Below, piece by piece: positions 34,786 through 45,351 of a stretch of 64,000 nucleotides of DNA (its first letter is position 1; every line of letters starts with the position of its first letter). Source of the DNA: Capra hircus (lineage: Eukaryota; Chordata; Mammalia; Artiodactyla; Bovidae); NCBI RefSeq assembly GCF_001704415.2, contig NC_030821.1:40283210-40347209 (forward strand), read 5' to 3'. The notes beneath the pieces are model-generated. The model did no database searches. It was not told where the DNA came from and was given only the letters and a program-made list of their open reading frames with translations. The position numbers were made by a program, and so were the translations under genes.

Positions 34786-37459
34786 ATAATGACAACATAG
34801 TTACTGATAACACTGACCACCCACCAGACCAAATACATTTTTACGGGATTGGAAAGCAACAGACTGATTTCAAATCTATCTTGTCAAAACTACAAAACAT
34901 TCCTACAGTTCATTTAACATCTAACAGTGCACACCCTTCTATTTGGTGTTCCTCCTCCTTAATATCAGGTGATTAATTTTTCCTTTCTCTGGGAAACATT
35001 TTTTAAATAAAAGAAATAAAGTCATAAATCAGTCTCATTCAGGATATCACACAACTGTTTCTTCGCAAGGCTTTGAATTTAGAAACTTTCCTCAGAAATT
35101 GTTTAAATGCAACAAGGTCTAAGTTCAGAAATCCCTTAAATTTATTTATCTTACTTAGTTGTACTACAATAGGAAATTATATTTTCTATCTGGTTTTCTT
35201 TCTTCCCTAAAGGCTTCTCCAATTGTAATCTATAACTTACTGCCTTCATCTCACCTGTAAATTCACTGGCAGGTAAGATGATTTTAAGCAGCACCAGTCC
35301 CCTAGTCATGACCCACTTCTTGCCAAACAATTTAGATTCTTCAGAAACCAAGTAACAGACGCTTTCAATTTCTAACCATCATTAGCATATTTTCGTGTGC
35401 TATCTTCAACATAAATATGCCTTTTAAAATTACAGATTTTTATTGTACTTAAGATCAGTTGTACTAACCTGTGTTTCATAGACCGTGGGCTATTATTTTA
35501 AAAATGAAATATCACTTACTATGCTTTTCACTTATTACTCAAAATAATTATTCCTACGGTTAAATATTTTACGAATAAGCAAGAAAGTCGTAAAAGAAAG
35601 GGTTTTGCTGTTTTTGTTCTTTGTTTCCTTGTCTAGTTGATGTGCCTGTGTCAAAATTTCAGAATCTTGAAAATTTAATATCTCAAACCCAAATCACATT
35701 CAACGCATAATAATAATAACAACAACAAGCCAAAAAATTTTTTGGTCCAAAGGTTTTCATGATTCAGAGGAAGAGTTCCTGGAGTGCACCACTTGGAGTG
35801 AAATTCCACCCCCCACCCCTACTCCTTCTGCCTCATATATTGAAGGTAGAAACAAAGAAACCAACTCAAATCTTTCCACAGTGTATTTACAAATAGAGAA
35901 TCTGTAATCAGAAAAACAATAATGATAGATAATAGAGGTAACATGATTTTGCAGAACCAGTATCTATGTCTAAAAGCCATATTAATAAAAAAAAAAAAAA
36001 GGTAAGCAGAGGTCAATTTTTTAGCTATAAAACCCTGGTCCTCTTTTTCATTTATCTCCTCTCTCAATGTGTTAAAATTGCAGGGCTTTGGAGTCAAACT
36101 GTCTCTATAATTTCAAATGTAAAGAGAATAAATGTCTTTCTAAATAGAATATTATTAACAGAGACACCACAGTTCGGCTTATTGCAACTGTTCTCCGTTG
36201 GGGAAGTGGCATATTTGCAATTCCCGTCACAGCCATCTTAACCATTTCACAGAATATCATTCAAATGCACGTCCTTAGGTGGGCCACAGGAATGGGCACT
36301 TGAGCTCAGTAGCAAGGCGTCTGTGGGGAAATCCGAGGTCGGAACCCCTAAAAACTTGAGGACGCCCCAATAACCCGAGGCTTAGACTGGCCAGCTCCCC
36401 TGGCTTTCTCACTGCCTGTGGGGAAAGCCTCCGGAAACTCTTTTGAGGTATTGGGGGAATCCTAGGACAAACGCATTGCTTGCTTTGGCCGGAGGACTTG
36501 CTTCAGACCCTACCCAGCTAGGTGTCTCACAACCTTCTAAAAAAGGCTCCAAGAAAAACGGGATAGGCTGGCATTCACGTCCCTACTTCCACCTTTTCTT
36601 AGGCACAGGAGCAAAATACGTTAGGTATAGCTCTCTTTCTCACAGCCGACGGATTCTGCTGTCCTCGAAACCCGTCTGGGGTAGCTGCAGTGACTCCAAC
36701 GAAGCCAGTTATCGGAAACCATATTGGTACTGGACTGAAAGGATTGTTTTCATGCCCTGTATTTGGGGGAAGGACACAAGCAACAATCCAAACGTGGTGG
36801 AGGGCAATGCCCTTTCTGAGTCCTTGACAAAATCAGTCATGGAAAAGAGGTGGTGGATAGGGGCTGACAAGAGCTGGCTGGTGGATAGCCACAGCATCCA
36901 CGGGGGGAGGGCGGGGGGGGGGATTCAACTAAATGACTGACAAGAGAAATGAAGGGAAAAGTGGAGACAAGTGCTGCACAACCCAAGCTGAACTCCAGAA
37001 GGCAAGTTTCACCTCTAATCTGAGACTCTTTGTAAGGGTTGGGTGTTGAAGCGGGCGTTTGACGTCTAAATGTGCATGGAACCCATTCTGAGCACTGGAA
37101 AGGGAGAAGACGGAGGAAGGCAAAAGAAGAGGGAAGATTTTCAATGACTTCTCCAGGCTCCTGCCAAGGACCTGCTGCTCACAAACCAGAAAACACCCAA
37201 GCGAAGGTTGAAGGCAGCAACGTTAAAAGTGCAACTCAAAATTATTTTACATTTTGAATACTCTTTCAGTATCTAAGTGAGTCTGGCATCGCAACGGTCG
37301 ATTATCTTTAATAAGAATATAGAGGCTGACCGCCTTCTTTGTCTGCCCCAAAACACCGCTCTTCCGATCTCAAGCACTTGGTTAACATTTCCAGTTGTTG
37401 CTCCTTCACCCCAATACAGAATGCAGCAGGGACAGTCGCCTTCTTCCCAGGGTATCACA

Positions 37460-37960
37460 AACCCCATTATGAACCGAGCGCAGAGCACCGCGCAGCGTGG
37501 CGGAGGCTAATGATAGCCCTGCAGCTTACCTTCTCGGGCGCGATCGAGGCAGCGCACGTCCCAGGCGTCCGCTGCCCCGGGCTGCAGTGCCGCCGCGCCG
37601 GGCGCTGCGTGGTCAGCTCGGCCGGCCCCCACCCCACCTGCCAGCTGCTGCAGCCGCTCCCGCCGCCGAGCTCCGGCCGCATGAAGTCATCCCCCGCCCC
37701 GGGCCGGATCGCCACACTCTGCGCCAGCCGCGGGGGGAGAGGGACCTTTCCCGGCTGCGGGCAACCGCGCCCGGAAACTGCACCCGATAATTGCCCGGGT
37801 TCCCTGCTTTGGAATTATTTTCTATGAATGCTTTTTACCGAAGAAGCGTCGCCGGAAGGTGGACCGAGAGAGAAGCGGCCGAGAGACTCTCTCTGCAGAG
37901 CGCCTCTCCCCCGAGCGCTCCCCTGTCACTGCCGCCTCATGGACAGCTCCATTCCGGCGT
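37460..37960 (-). promoter_or_regulatory. CpG island, likely promoter and first exon of an unassigned gene
   Basis: Roughly 30 or more CpG dinucleotides occur in the 240 bp from 37,541, against near-total CpG depletion elsewhere. A GC box (ccccgcccc, 37,692-37,700) and the palindrome ATGAAGTCAT (37,681-37,690, AP-1/CRE-like) lie in the core. On the minus strand 'gcccgagaag/gtaagc' is a strong splice donor with its exon ending at 37,530; an ATG-initiated minus frame from 37,715, or an internal ATG at 37,682, runs through it in phase 0. A second minus donor, 'cgtag/gtaaga', has its exon ending at 38,210. These favour leftward transcription. CpG islands are often bidirectional, and I do not recognise the predicted N-terminal residues. 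Confidence 0.7.
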
Positions 37961-38116
37961 GTGGGTTTCCCACCCTCCTCATCTTCCTTATCAGTATTGT
38001 TCATTTTGCTGAATTTGAGAGTGGGATTCGCTTTGGAGCTAGCATTCAAGCACTCGGAAAATATTTTAAATTGGCAACTAGATTTCTAAGCCCCTTGTAG
38101 CAGGCTCCACTTTCCT

Positions 38117-38162
38117 CCAACACACACACACCCACACACCTACTCGCGCACGTACACACACA
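38117..38162. repeat. CA-rich simple repeat
   Basis: Interrupted (CA)n, 'caacacacacacacccacacacc' onward, then 'gcgcacgtacacacacag', on the downstream flank of the CpG island. Confidence 0.85.
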
Positions 38163-38767
38163 GTCAAACCGCTCACAATTATGAAAGCCAGGACTTCTCG
38201 CTCTCTTACCTACGTAATGGAACAGGAAACTCCCAAAGGAGTGGAGAAGTAGGACCGGCTAGAGAAAGCACTCAAGCAAAGACAGGGGTGGCCCAGGATT
38301 TTGTTGCTGTTCAGTAGAGTACTTAGTGAACAGATGTTTCCCCTCTTAATACCTCCCATACCAGCCCTGCCTCACGTGGGATGGCTGCTCTGGTGAGAGC
38401 TATAACATTTGGAAACAAAGAAGCCGCCCCATTAACAGATGGCTGTATCTCTTTCTTTCCTAAAGGATTTTTATCGGAATTGCTTTGGGAATAATATAAG
38501 CATATATGCATATAAGCCCTTCTCTAAATTGGCAGGTTTCTCTGTCTCTTTCTTAGTCTTCCGGTCTCTCTCCCTCTCCTAAGCTGTTTAGATCAACAAT
38601 TTTGGGATTTGGAAGGAAAAAAAAAGTGCCAAAGAGATGCCCTTTTTACAGCTAAACCAGGGTTTCTTTTCCCAATGTTGGGCTAGTCCCAATGAGAGAG
38701 GCTCTTGGACACTGGGGTTCTGTGAGTGAAGTTCTTATACTCAGCTTCCTTTTGGAATTGCCCATCA

Positions 38768-39074
38768 CTGCAAGGAGATCAAGTAAATCAACCCTAAAGG
38801 AAATCAACCCTGAATATTCATTGGAAGGACTGATGCTGAAGCTCCAATACTTTGACCTCTTGATGCAAAGAGCGCGCGGACTCATTAGAAAAGACCCTAT
38901 TGTTGGGAAAGATTGAAAGCAAAAGAGGTCAGCAGAGGATGAGATGGTTAAATAGCACCAAGATCAGTGGACATGAATTTGAGCAAACTCCGGGAGATAA
39001 TGGGGAATAGAGGAGTCTGACATGCTACAGTTGGTCCATAAAGAGTCAGAACTCAACTTAGTGAATGAACAACA
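38768..39074 (+). mobile_element. BovB LINE 3' fragment, AAC-tail class
   Basis: Old 3' end copy, 'ctgcaaggagatcaagtaaatc' to 'gaatgaacaacagcaat', with many indels. It marks the right edge of the repeat-free block. Confidence 0.85.
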
Positions 39075-39540
39075 GCAATAATAGGTCTAGGCCAGTTTTA
39101 TACTTGGATTTGTCCAGAAACCTAAAGAATGCAATTGCACAAGGCCAAGGCAGTACGCTTGATCTAGGGAGAGTCCCCAAACCTCTGTTTAGGGGCTCCA
39201 AAATTAGGAGGTAGTGTAGCAAACAGAATCCAGCCAGACTTAGAATTCTTGACCCTAGAATGCAAGCTAAAACAATCTAATTCATTTATCTGAGCTTCAC
39301 TTTCATAAAATTACATCATGACTACCACCAAAGAGCAGGGGATATGTATCAAAAGATGTCTGGATGGGAATATTACATCTTTGATTTCATGAATCTATAG
39401 CTGAAACAGTGTTTAGCTTTCCTTTAAGTATAAATGCAGACATCAAACCACAATAGTATTGGGATGCCTGTGACTTTGTCACTAGTATATGTCACAGATA
39501 ATTTCCTATTGCAGTTTTTATAACTATCTCAAAGTAACAC

Positions 39541-40659
39541 TGAAGGAGGAAACAGAACAGGCTCTATCTTGAAAACAGGACTCCATCTTGGGCCGAACTG
39601 TGGACTTTGAGCTCTATGCTCAGTACCTATGAAAATGTCATACTAACTGGAAAACCAGGGCCCTGGAAGGAAGAGCCCTGGGGCTTTCAATTGCCTAAAA
39701 TAATACCCTAATTATCTTTATTTTGGGGGGCTCCAAAATCACTGCAGATGGTGATTGCAGCCATGAATTTAAAAGACACTTACTCTTTGAAAGGAAAGTT
39801 ATGACCAACCTAGATAGCATATTAAAAAGCAGAGACATTACTTTGTCAACAAAGGTCTGTCTAGTCAAGGCTATGGTTTTTTCAGTGGGGCATGTATGGA
39901 TGTAAGAGTTGGACTGTGAAGAAAGCTGGGTGCCGAAGAATTGATGCTTTCGAACTGTGGTGTTGGAGGACTCTTGAGAGTCCCTTGAACTGCAAGGAGA
40001 TCCAACTAGTCCATCGTAAAGGAGATCAGTACTGGGTGTTCACTGGAGGAACTGATGTTGAGGCTGAAACTTCAATACTTTGGCCACCTCATGTGAAGAG
40101 TTGACTCATTGGAAAAGACTCTGATGCTGGGAGGGATTGGGGGCAGGAGGAAAAGGGGACGACAGAGAATGAGATGTCTGGATGGCATCACCGACTCGAT
40201 GCACATGAGTTTGAGTGAACTCTGGGAGTTGGTGATGGACAGGGAGTCCTGGCGTGCTGCGATTCATGGGGTCGCAAAAAGTTGGACATGATTTGAGTGA
40301 CTGAACTGAATTATCTGTGTAACTGAATAGAATCATACATTCTATTATGCTTATTGGAGTATGACCACAGGCCTATTAATAATTGTCCACTGTTAACTAC
40401 CTAGGCTTAAGCCGTATGAATCACAGGTTAACTGGTGATTTGTATCTTTCTTTTTCCTTTGTTCAGGCTAGTTTCAGGGAATTTGGGGAGGCAGGTTTGT
40501 GCACGTATGCTTAGGGTATATAAGGTTTTCACAAAAACTGGTCCGGGCCCTTGGCTAAGAGGAGACTCTGCCTTGGGCCCACCAGTGTAATAAACTGCAC
40601 TCCACTATCTGCATTGTCCTTCTGAATGAGTTTGTTTCCAGGAACGCATGGCTACAACA
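39541..40659 (+). mobile_element. Solo retroviral LTR (endogenous), interrupted by BovB
   Basis: Runs from TGAAGG to ACAACA, giving TG...CA ends. The U3/R layout is plausible: TATA box 'tatataag' at 40,516-40,523 and AATAAA at 40,589-40,594, about 70 bp apart. Without the BovB insert it is ~520 bp. Flanks ACAC and TCAC differ by one base, so the TSD is only tentative. No gag, pol or env sequence lies beside it, so it is a solo LTR. It resembles class I (gamma-like) ruminant LTRs, by eye only. Confidence 0.65.
39710..40316 (+). mobile_element. BovB LINE fragment with 8-bp TSD inside the LTR
   Basis: AATTATCT at 39,710-39,717 and 40,309-40,316 flanks ~590 bp of BovB 3' end (RT C-terminal region and tail). 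Broken frames on the plus strand (39,723-39,905, 39,892-40,104, 40,109-40,291) are pieces of one former reading frame split by frameshifts. Tail is the (TGAAC) class. Clearly younger than the LTR. Confidence 0.95.
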
Positions 40660-40756
40660 TCACTCCTGATGTTATAGTCAAATCATCATTGTTTTTTAAT
40701 TTACTAAATAGACTGTATATTTTTAGAATGGTTTTAGATATACCGAAAAAATTAAG

Positions 40757-41443
40757 ATAGTGCTACTGAGTCCAAGCTCAGTCTGTTCACTACACAGCGG
40801 ATCAATAAATTGGGAGACGAAATGTTGAGGAAAGGAGTAACAGCTTTATTCAGAAAGCTGGCAGACCAAGAAGATGGCAGGCTAGCATCTCAAAATACCT
40901 ATCTTATCAGGGTCTGGATTCCAGGTTCTTTTATAGAACACAGAGGGGAAGAAAGTGAGGAAGTAAAGTAAAAAGGCCATTTATCTCAGGAATGTCTTCT
41001 GGAATGACCAGCCTCGGGGTAGGGATGTGTTAATTCCTTATTTCTTGCAGCTGTTCTCATTTGGGCTTCCCTTGTAGCTCATTTGGTAAAAGAATCTTCC
41101 TGCAATGCAGGAGTCCTGGATTCGATTCTCGGGTCTGGGAGATTACCTGAAGAGAAAATGGCAACCCATCCCTGTATTCTTGCCTGGAGAATCCCATGGA
41201 CAGAGCACTCTGGTGGGCTACAGTCCATCGGGTCCCAAGAGTTGGACATGACTTAGCAACCAAGCCACCATTCTCCTGTGGACACAAAGTGTTTCCCTGA
41301 ACAAAGACACTTTGGTTTAGCATTCAGGCAGAAGGGCAGGGTTCCCTGAGGCTATTATGTATAAATAGTACCCTTTTAGTAAATAAAAGTGATGGGAAAC
41401 AGAGGGTAAAGTAAAAGAAACAGATTCTTCCCTATAACAATAG
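40757..41443 (-). mobile_element. Solo LTR with perfect 4-bp TSD
   Basis: On the minus strand the element starts TGTTATAGGG (41,439) and ends ...GTAGCA (40,761), flanked by ATAG at 40,757-40,760 and 41,440-41,443. In its own orientation it has a TATA box 'tataaaag' (about 40,935-40,928) and AATAAA (40,850-40,845) ahead of 'gctgttactcc'. About 475 bp without the SINE inside it. A 4-bp TSD fits class I endogenous retroviruses. No internal viral genes remain, so it arose by LTR-LTR recombination or equivalent loss. Confidence 0.85.
41063..41266 (+). mobile_element. Bov-tA SINE inside the LTR
   Basis: Full-length forward copy, 'gggcttcccttgtagctc' to 'catgacttagcaaccaagc', lying in U3 of the minus-strand LTR, upstream of its TATA box. 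Third level of nesting: L1, then LTR, then SINE. Confidence 0.93.
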
Positions 41444-42089
41444 TTTGGAATTCTCCTGTAGTCCATTCCCAATTTCCTCTATTATTAACACTTTCCGCTA
41501 TAACAGTAGTTTTGTTACAAGTAACAAGCCAATATTAATACAATAATATTAACCTGAGTTTGTACTTTATTTGGATTTCTTCAGCTTTTACCTGACACCC
41601 TTCATTCTGTTTCAGGCGTCCATCCAGGACACCACAGTAAGTTTAGTTATCAAGTCCCTTAGGCGTCTCCAGGCTGTGATAGTTTCTCGGGCTTTTCTTG
41701 GCTTTGATAACCTTGACAGGTTTCAGAAGTAGTGATCAAGTATTTTGTAGCATACCTCACTAATGTAATCTGTCTAATGCTTTTCCATGATAAGACTGGG
41801 ATTATGGTATATTGCGAGAACACTCAAAGTGCCATTTTTATAACGTCAGATCAAGGGTACATACTATCAATGTGATTTGACTGCTGATGTTGACCTTGGT
41901 AACCTGGCTGAGGTAGTGACTCAGATTTCTCCTCTGTAAAGTTACTACTTCACCCCTCCATACTACACTTGTTGGAAGGAAGTCACTATTTGAAGCCCAC
42001 ACCCAAGGAGTAGAGAGTTTTGCTTCACCTCCTTGAGGACAGAATATGTACATAAGCTATTTGGAATTCTTCTGCATAGGAGATTTGTC

Positions 42090-42314
42090 TGTGTGCTAAG
42101 GCACTTCAGTTGCGCATGACCCTTTGCAATGTACTATTTATGCACTGTAGCCCATCAGTCTCCTCTATCCATGAGATTCTCTAGGCAAGAATACTGGAGT
42201 GGGTTGTCATTTTCTCCTCAAGGGTATCTTTCTAACCCAGAGTTCGAACCCACATTTCTTATGTCTCCTGCATTAACAGGTGGGTTCTTTACCACTTGGA
42301 GTACCTAGGAAGTT
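42090..42314 (-). mobile_element. Bov-tA SINE, long-head subtype
   Basis: Reverse copy beginning 'gtgtgctaaggcacttcagttg' and ending 'ccacttggagtacctaggaag'. The extra 'ttcttatgtctcctgcatta' marks the subtype with the longer head. The L1 3'UTR resumes after it. Confidence 0.9.
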
Positions 42315-42364
42315 CTATTTTCCCCTAAATATTAATTAATTCAATTGTTTATTTATATCAGTAT

Positions 42365-43401
42365 CAGTTCAGTTCAGTCACTCAGTCGTGTCCGACTCTT
42401 TGTGACCCCATGTATTGCAGCATGCCAGGCCTCCCTGTCCATCACCATCTCCCGGAGTTCACTCAGACTCACGTCCATCGAGTCAGTGATGCCATCCAGC
42501 CATCTCATCCTCAGTCGTCCCCTTCTCCTCCTGCCCCCAATCCCTCCCACCATCAGAGTCTTTTCCAATGAGTCAACACTTCGCATGAGGTGGCCAAAGT
42601 ACTGGAGCTTCAGCTTTAGCATCGTTCCTTCCAAAGAAATCCCAGGGCTGATCTCCTTCAGAATGGACTGGTTGGATCTCCTTGCAGTCCAAGGGACTCT
42701 CAAGAGTCTTCTCCAACACCACAGTTCAAAAGCATCAATTCTTCGGCGCTCAGCCTTCTTCACAGTCCAACTCTCACATCCATACATGACCAAAGGAAAA
42801 ACCATAGCCTTGAGTAGATGGACCTTAGTCGGCAAAGTAATGTCTCTGCCTTTGAATATACTATCTAGGTTGGTCATAACTTTTCTTCCAAGGAGTAAGC
42901 GTCTTTTAATTTCATGGCTGCAATCACCATCTGCAGTGATTTTCGAGCCCCCCAAAATAAAGTCTGACACTGTTTCTACTGTTTCCCCATCTATTTCCCA
43001 TGAAGTGATGGGACCAGATGCCATGATCTTCGTTTTCTGAATGTTGAGCTTTAAGCCAACTTTTTCACTCTCCTCTTTCACTTTCATCAAGAGGCTTTTT
43101 AGCCCCTCTTCACTTTCTGCCATAAGGGTGGTGTCATCTGCATATCTGAGGTGATTGATATTTCTCCCAGCAATCTTGATTCCAGCTGTGTTTCTTCCAG
43201 CCCAGCATTTCTCAGGATGTACTCTGCATAGAAGTTAAATAAGCAGAGTGACAATATACAGCCTTGATGTACTCCTTTTCCTATTTGGAACCAGTCTGTT
43301 GTTCCATGTCCAGTTCTAACTGTTGCTTCCTGACCTGCATACAGATTTCTCAAGAGGCAGGTTAGGTGGTCTGGTATTCCCATCTCTTTCAGAATTTTCC
43401 A
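42365..43401 (-). mobile_element. BovB LINE fragment with long RT reading frame
   Basis: Antisense tail 'cagttcagttcagt' at the left, homology to BovB through 'atctctttcagaattttcca' at the right, ~1,040 bp. A 249-codon open minus frame (43,123-42,374) covers the C-terminal half of the RT protein, including 'LKLNIQKTKIM' and 'MYGCESWTVKK'. A frameshift and base changes at about 43,100-43,140 separate it from the upstream frame (43,383-43,099, 'GKGVHQGCILS'), so the YADD region is read out of frame. No endonuclease domain. A decayed but recent copy, not a functional gene. Confidence 0.95.
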
Positions 43402-43533
43402 TACATGAATATTTATTTTCTAATTTGGGTTATAATCCAATAGTATTTTATTTTGTTGTTTAAATTGTTCCATTTCTCACCATTGGGAGCTTTCTCTATT
43501 GGTGCCTACCTTTTTTTAACATACACCTTTTGG

Positions 43534-43598
43534 ATGTGTGTGTGTGTGTCTGTGTATGTGTGTACTTGTGTTTATCATGTGTGTGTATGGGTGTGTTT
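43534..43598. repeat. TG-rich simple repeat
   Basis: Interrupted (TG)n with 'tgtgtgtgtgtgtc' and 'catgtgtgtgtatgg', directly after the ancient L1 3'UTR block. A candidate variable microsatellite. Confidence 0.85.
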
Positions 43599-43860
43599 AA
43601 CACTTCCTGACTTTCTGGTACCACAAGATGCTCCAGGCTCATTTGTGTATTTCCTGCCCCAGTTCTCTAAGGATCACTGATTCCTTTTATTGGGGAGTGG
43701 TAATAGAAACCAAAATCTGGGTTCTAGATGTGCTGATTGTTAATGGCATATTATTTCTCTAGGTTCTCTTAACTGAGAGAGCAAAGAAATATATGTCTAT
43801 ACTAACCCATGGATATACACATATCAATAAATATTTTTGTATAAAGCTATTAATATATCT

Positions 43861-44062
43861 GCTTCCCTGGTGGCTCAGTGATAAAGAATCTGACTTCTAA
43901 TGCAGGTGATGCAGGCTCAGTCTCTGGGCTGGGAAGATCCCCTGGAGAAGGAAATGGCAATCCACTCCAGTAACCTTGCCTGGAAAATCTCATGCACAGT
44001 GGAGCCTAGTGGGTATAGTCCGTGGGGTCACAAAGAGTCAGACACGACTTAGTGACTAAATA
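43861..44062 (+). mobile_element. Bov-tA SINE
   Basis: Full-length forward copy, 'gcttccctggtggctcag' to 'cacgacttagtgactaaa'. Confidence 0.93.
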
Positions 44063-44407
44063 ATAAATTGATATACCTATATTGAGCTGAGTATATACTG
44101 ATATCTGCACTATAATCCATTAACAGATTATTTTAGCTTTCTCTTTTTATTTATCCATAAATTCATATTTCAATATTGAGAAATGTGGCTTCCACCATCC
44201 ACCATCTATTTATTTAATTATTCAATTCCCATGCACGTGTATCAGAATTGTTAACCTATGCCCACAACAACAACTATTTTTAAGTATAGTGGTTAATAGA
44301 ATCTCTGTTACATCTTGTTATTTAATGAGTTTAAATGCCCATACATTTCCAAATCACAAATTTGGTTTGTAAGTTATTCTAATAACTGCATTTAAAATTA
44401 GTAATTA

Positions 44408-44685
44408 GGGACTTCCCTGGTAGCCCAGTGGTTAAGAATCTGCCTGTCAATGAAGAGGACAAGAGTTTGATCCCTGATCTGGGAAGATTCCACATGCAGC
44501 TGAGCAGTTGAGCCCAAGGACCACAACAGCTGAAGCCCACATGCCCTAGAGCCCTTCTCTGCAATGAGATAAGTCACCACAAGGAGAAGCCTGTGCACTT
44601 CACCTAGAGTAGCCCCCGGCTCACTGCAGCTAGAGCCTGCAACAGAGACCTGGCGCAGCCAAAAGTAAATAAAAAAATTTTTAAT
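44408..44685 (+). mobile_element. CHR-type SINE, long form
   Basis: 'gggacttccctggtagcc' head, 'gagtttgatccctgatctggg' tRNA-like box, then an extended CHR body ('gagcccttctctgcaatgag', 'agaagcctgtgcacttcacc', 'tggcgcagccaaaa') and A-rich tail. About 280 bp, longer than the other CHR copies here because it keeps the central region. Confidence 0.85.
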
Positions 44686-45351
44686 ATTTAAAACAGTAGC
44701 AATTCGCTTCATTTGAAATTTGTATATTACATTTGATAAAAAGTGTTATTTTAAGATTTAGATGGGCTTCTCTAGATTGTCAAAGGGATTCACAGTAAAA
44801 AGAGGGTTAGAATCTCAACTGCAGGAAGATTATTGTGAGGTTATAATGAGATGATGTGAAGTTATCTGGTACAGATGTTAAGAAATAACAAATAATAAAT
44901 ACTTTGAAAGAGAGAACATGCTAAGCCTTAATAATTTACAATTTAGTTGAAGGACTTGCTAGGTATCAGGTATTGGAGGTAAAAGTTCATGTAATGTTAA
45001 GAGGAGGATGAGAAGATGAGGGAAGCCAGAAGACCAGGATGACTGTGAAGGTAAGGGGTTTTGTAGTTGAAGAGACTAAGCCTTGGATCCTGCCATTCAA
45101 AGCCTGATTTTTTTCTCTTTTTGAAATGAGGAGAACAGTGGCTATTCCATAGGCCTGTCCTTAAGAGCCAAAGTAGATGTTTAATTATGTCTTTTAATTT
45201 GTGTGCGGCAGTGGGGATTGAGTGTGGTAATTTGGGACAATCCCATAACATACCATATTGTCCTTCCTACTATAGTTTTAATTCTATGACATTGGACTTA
45301 CTGGAGTTTCTTATAATAGTTTAGTTTCCTTCATCCATCAAAGTACTCTTA
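44686..45351. other. Non-repetitive DNA, no gene seen
   Basis: No recognised element. The 84-codon minus frame at 44,997-45,251 has no domain. Confidence 0.45.

Larger units (their letters stand above)
34786..38767. other. Repeat-free block around a CpG island
   Basis: Almost 4 kb without recognised SINE or LINE sequence, the longest such stretch in the window and typical of promoter surroundings. GC content rises from about 36,240, peaks in the island and falls after 38,100. The 165-codon plus frame at 36,443-36,940 and several shorter frames have no recognised domain and overlap frames on the other strand, so I do not call them genes. Confidence 0.6.
40695..43533 (-). mobile_element. Ancient L1 3'UTR, cut by three later insertions
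   Basis: Four blocks in order read as one antisense L1ME-type 3'UTR: 40,695-40,760 ('ttagaatggttttagatata'), 41,440-42,089 ('gggtacatactatcaatgtg', 'tgttgaccttggtaacctgg', 'taaagttactacttc', 'ggaattcttctgcatagg'), 42,315-42,364 ('tttatttatatcagtat') and 43,402-43,533 ('gggttataatccaatag', 'tgttgtttaaattgttcc', 'attgggagctttctc'). An LTR, a Bov-tA and a BovB separate them. Confidence 0.8.

Noticed and set aside
36443..36940. 165-codon open frame near the CpG island as a gene
   Set aside because: No recognised domain, no clear splice or polyadenylation signals and an overlapping minus frame. Kept only as a low-interest finding.
37339..38100. Many overlapping frames in the CpG island on both strands (for example 37,497-37,790 and 37,828-38,100)
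   Set aside because: GC-rich DNA is poor in stop codons, so long frames arise by chance. Only the minus frame running into a good splice donor was given any weight.
42374..43123. 249-codon open frame on the minus strand, the longest in the window
   Set aside because: It is the C-terminal part of BovB reverse transcriptase in a 5'-truncated copy, with a frameshift before it and no endonuclease or catalytic core in frame. Listed as part of the mobile element.
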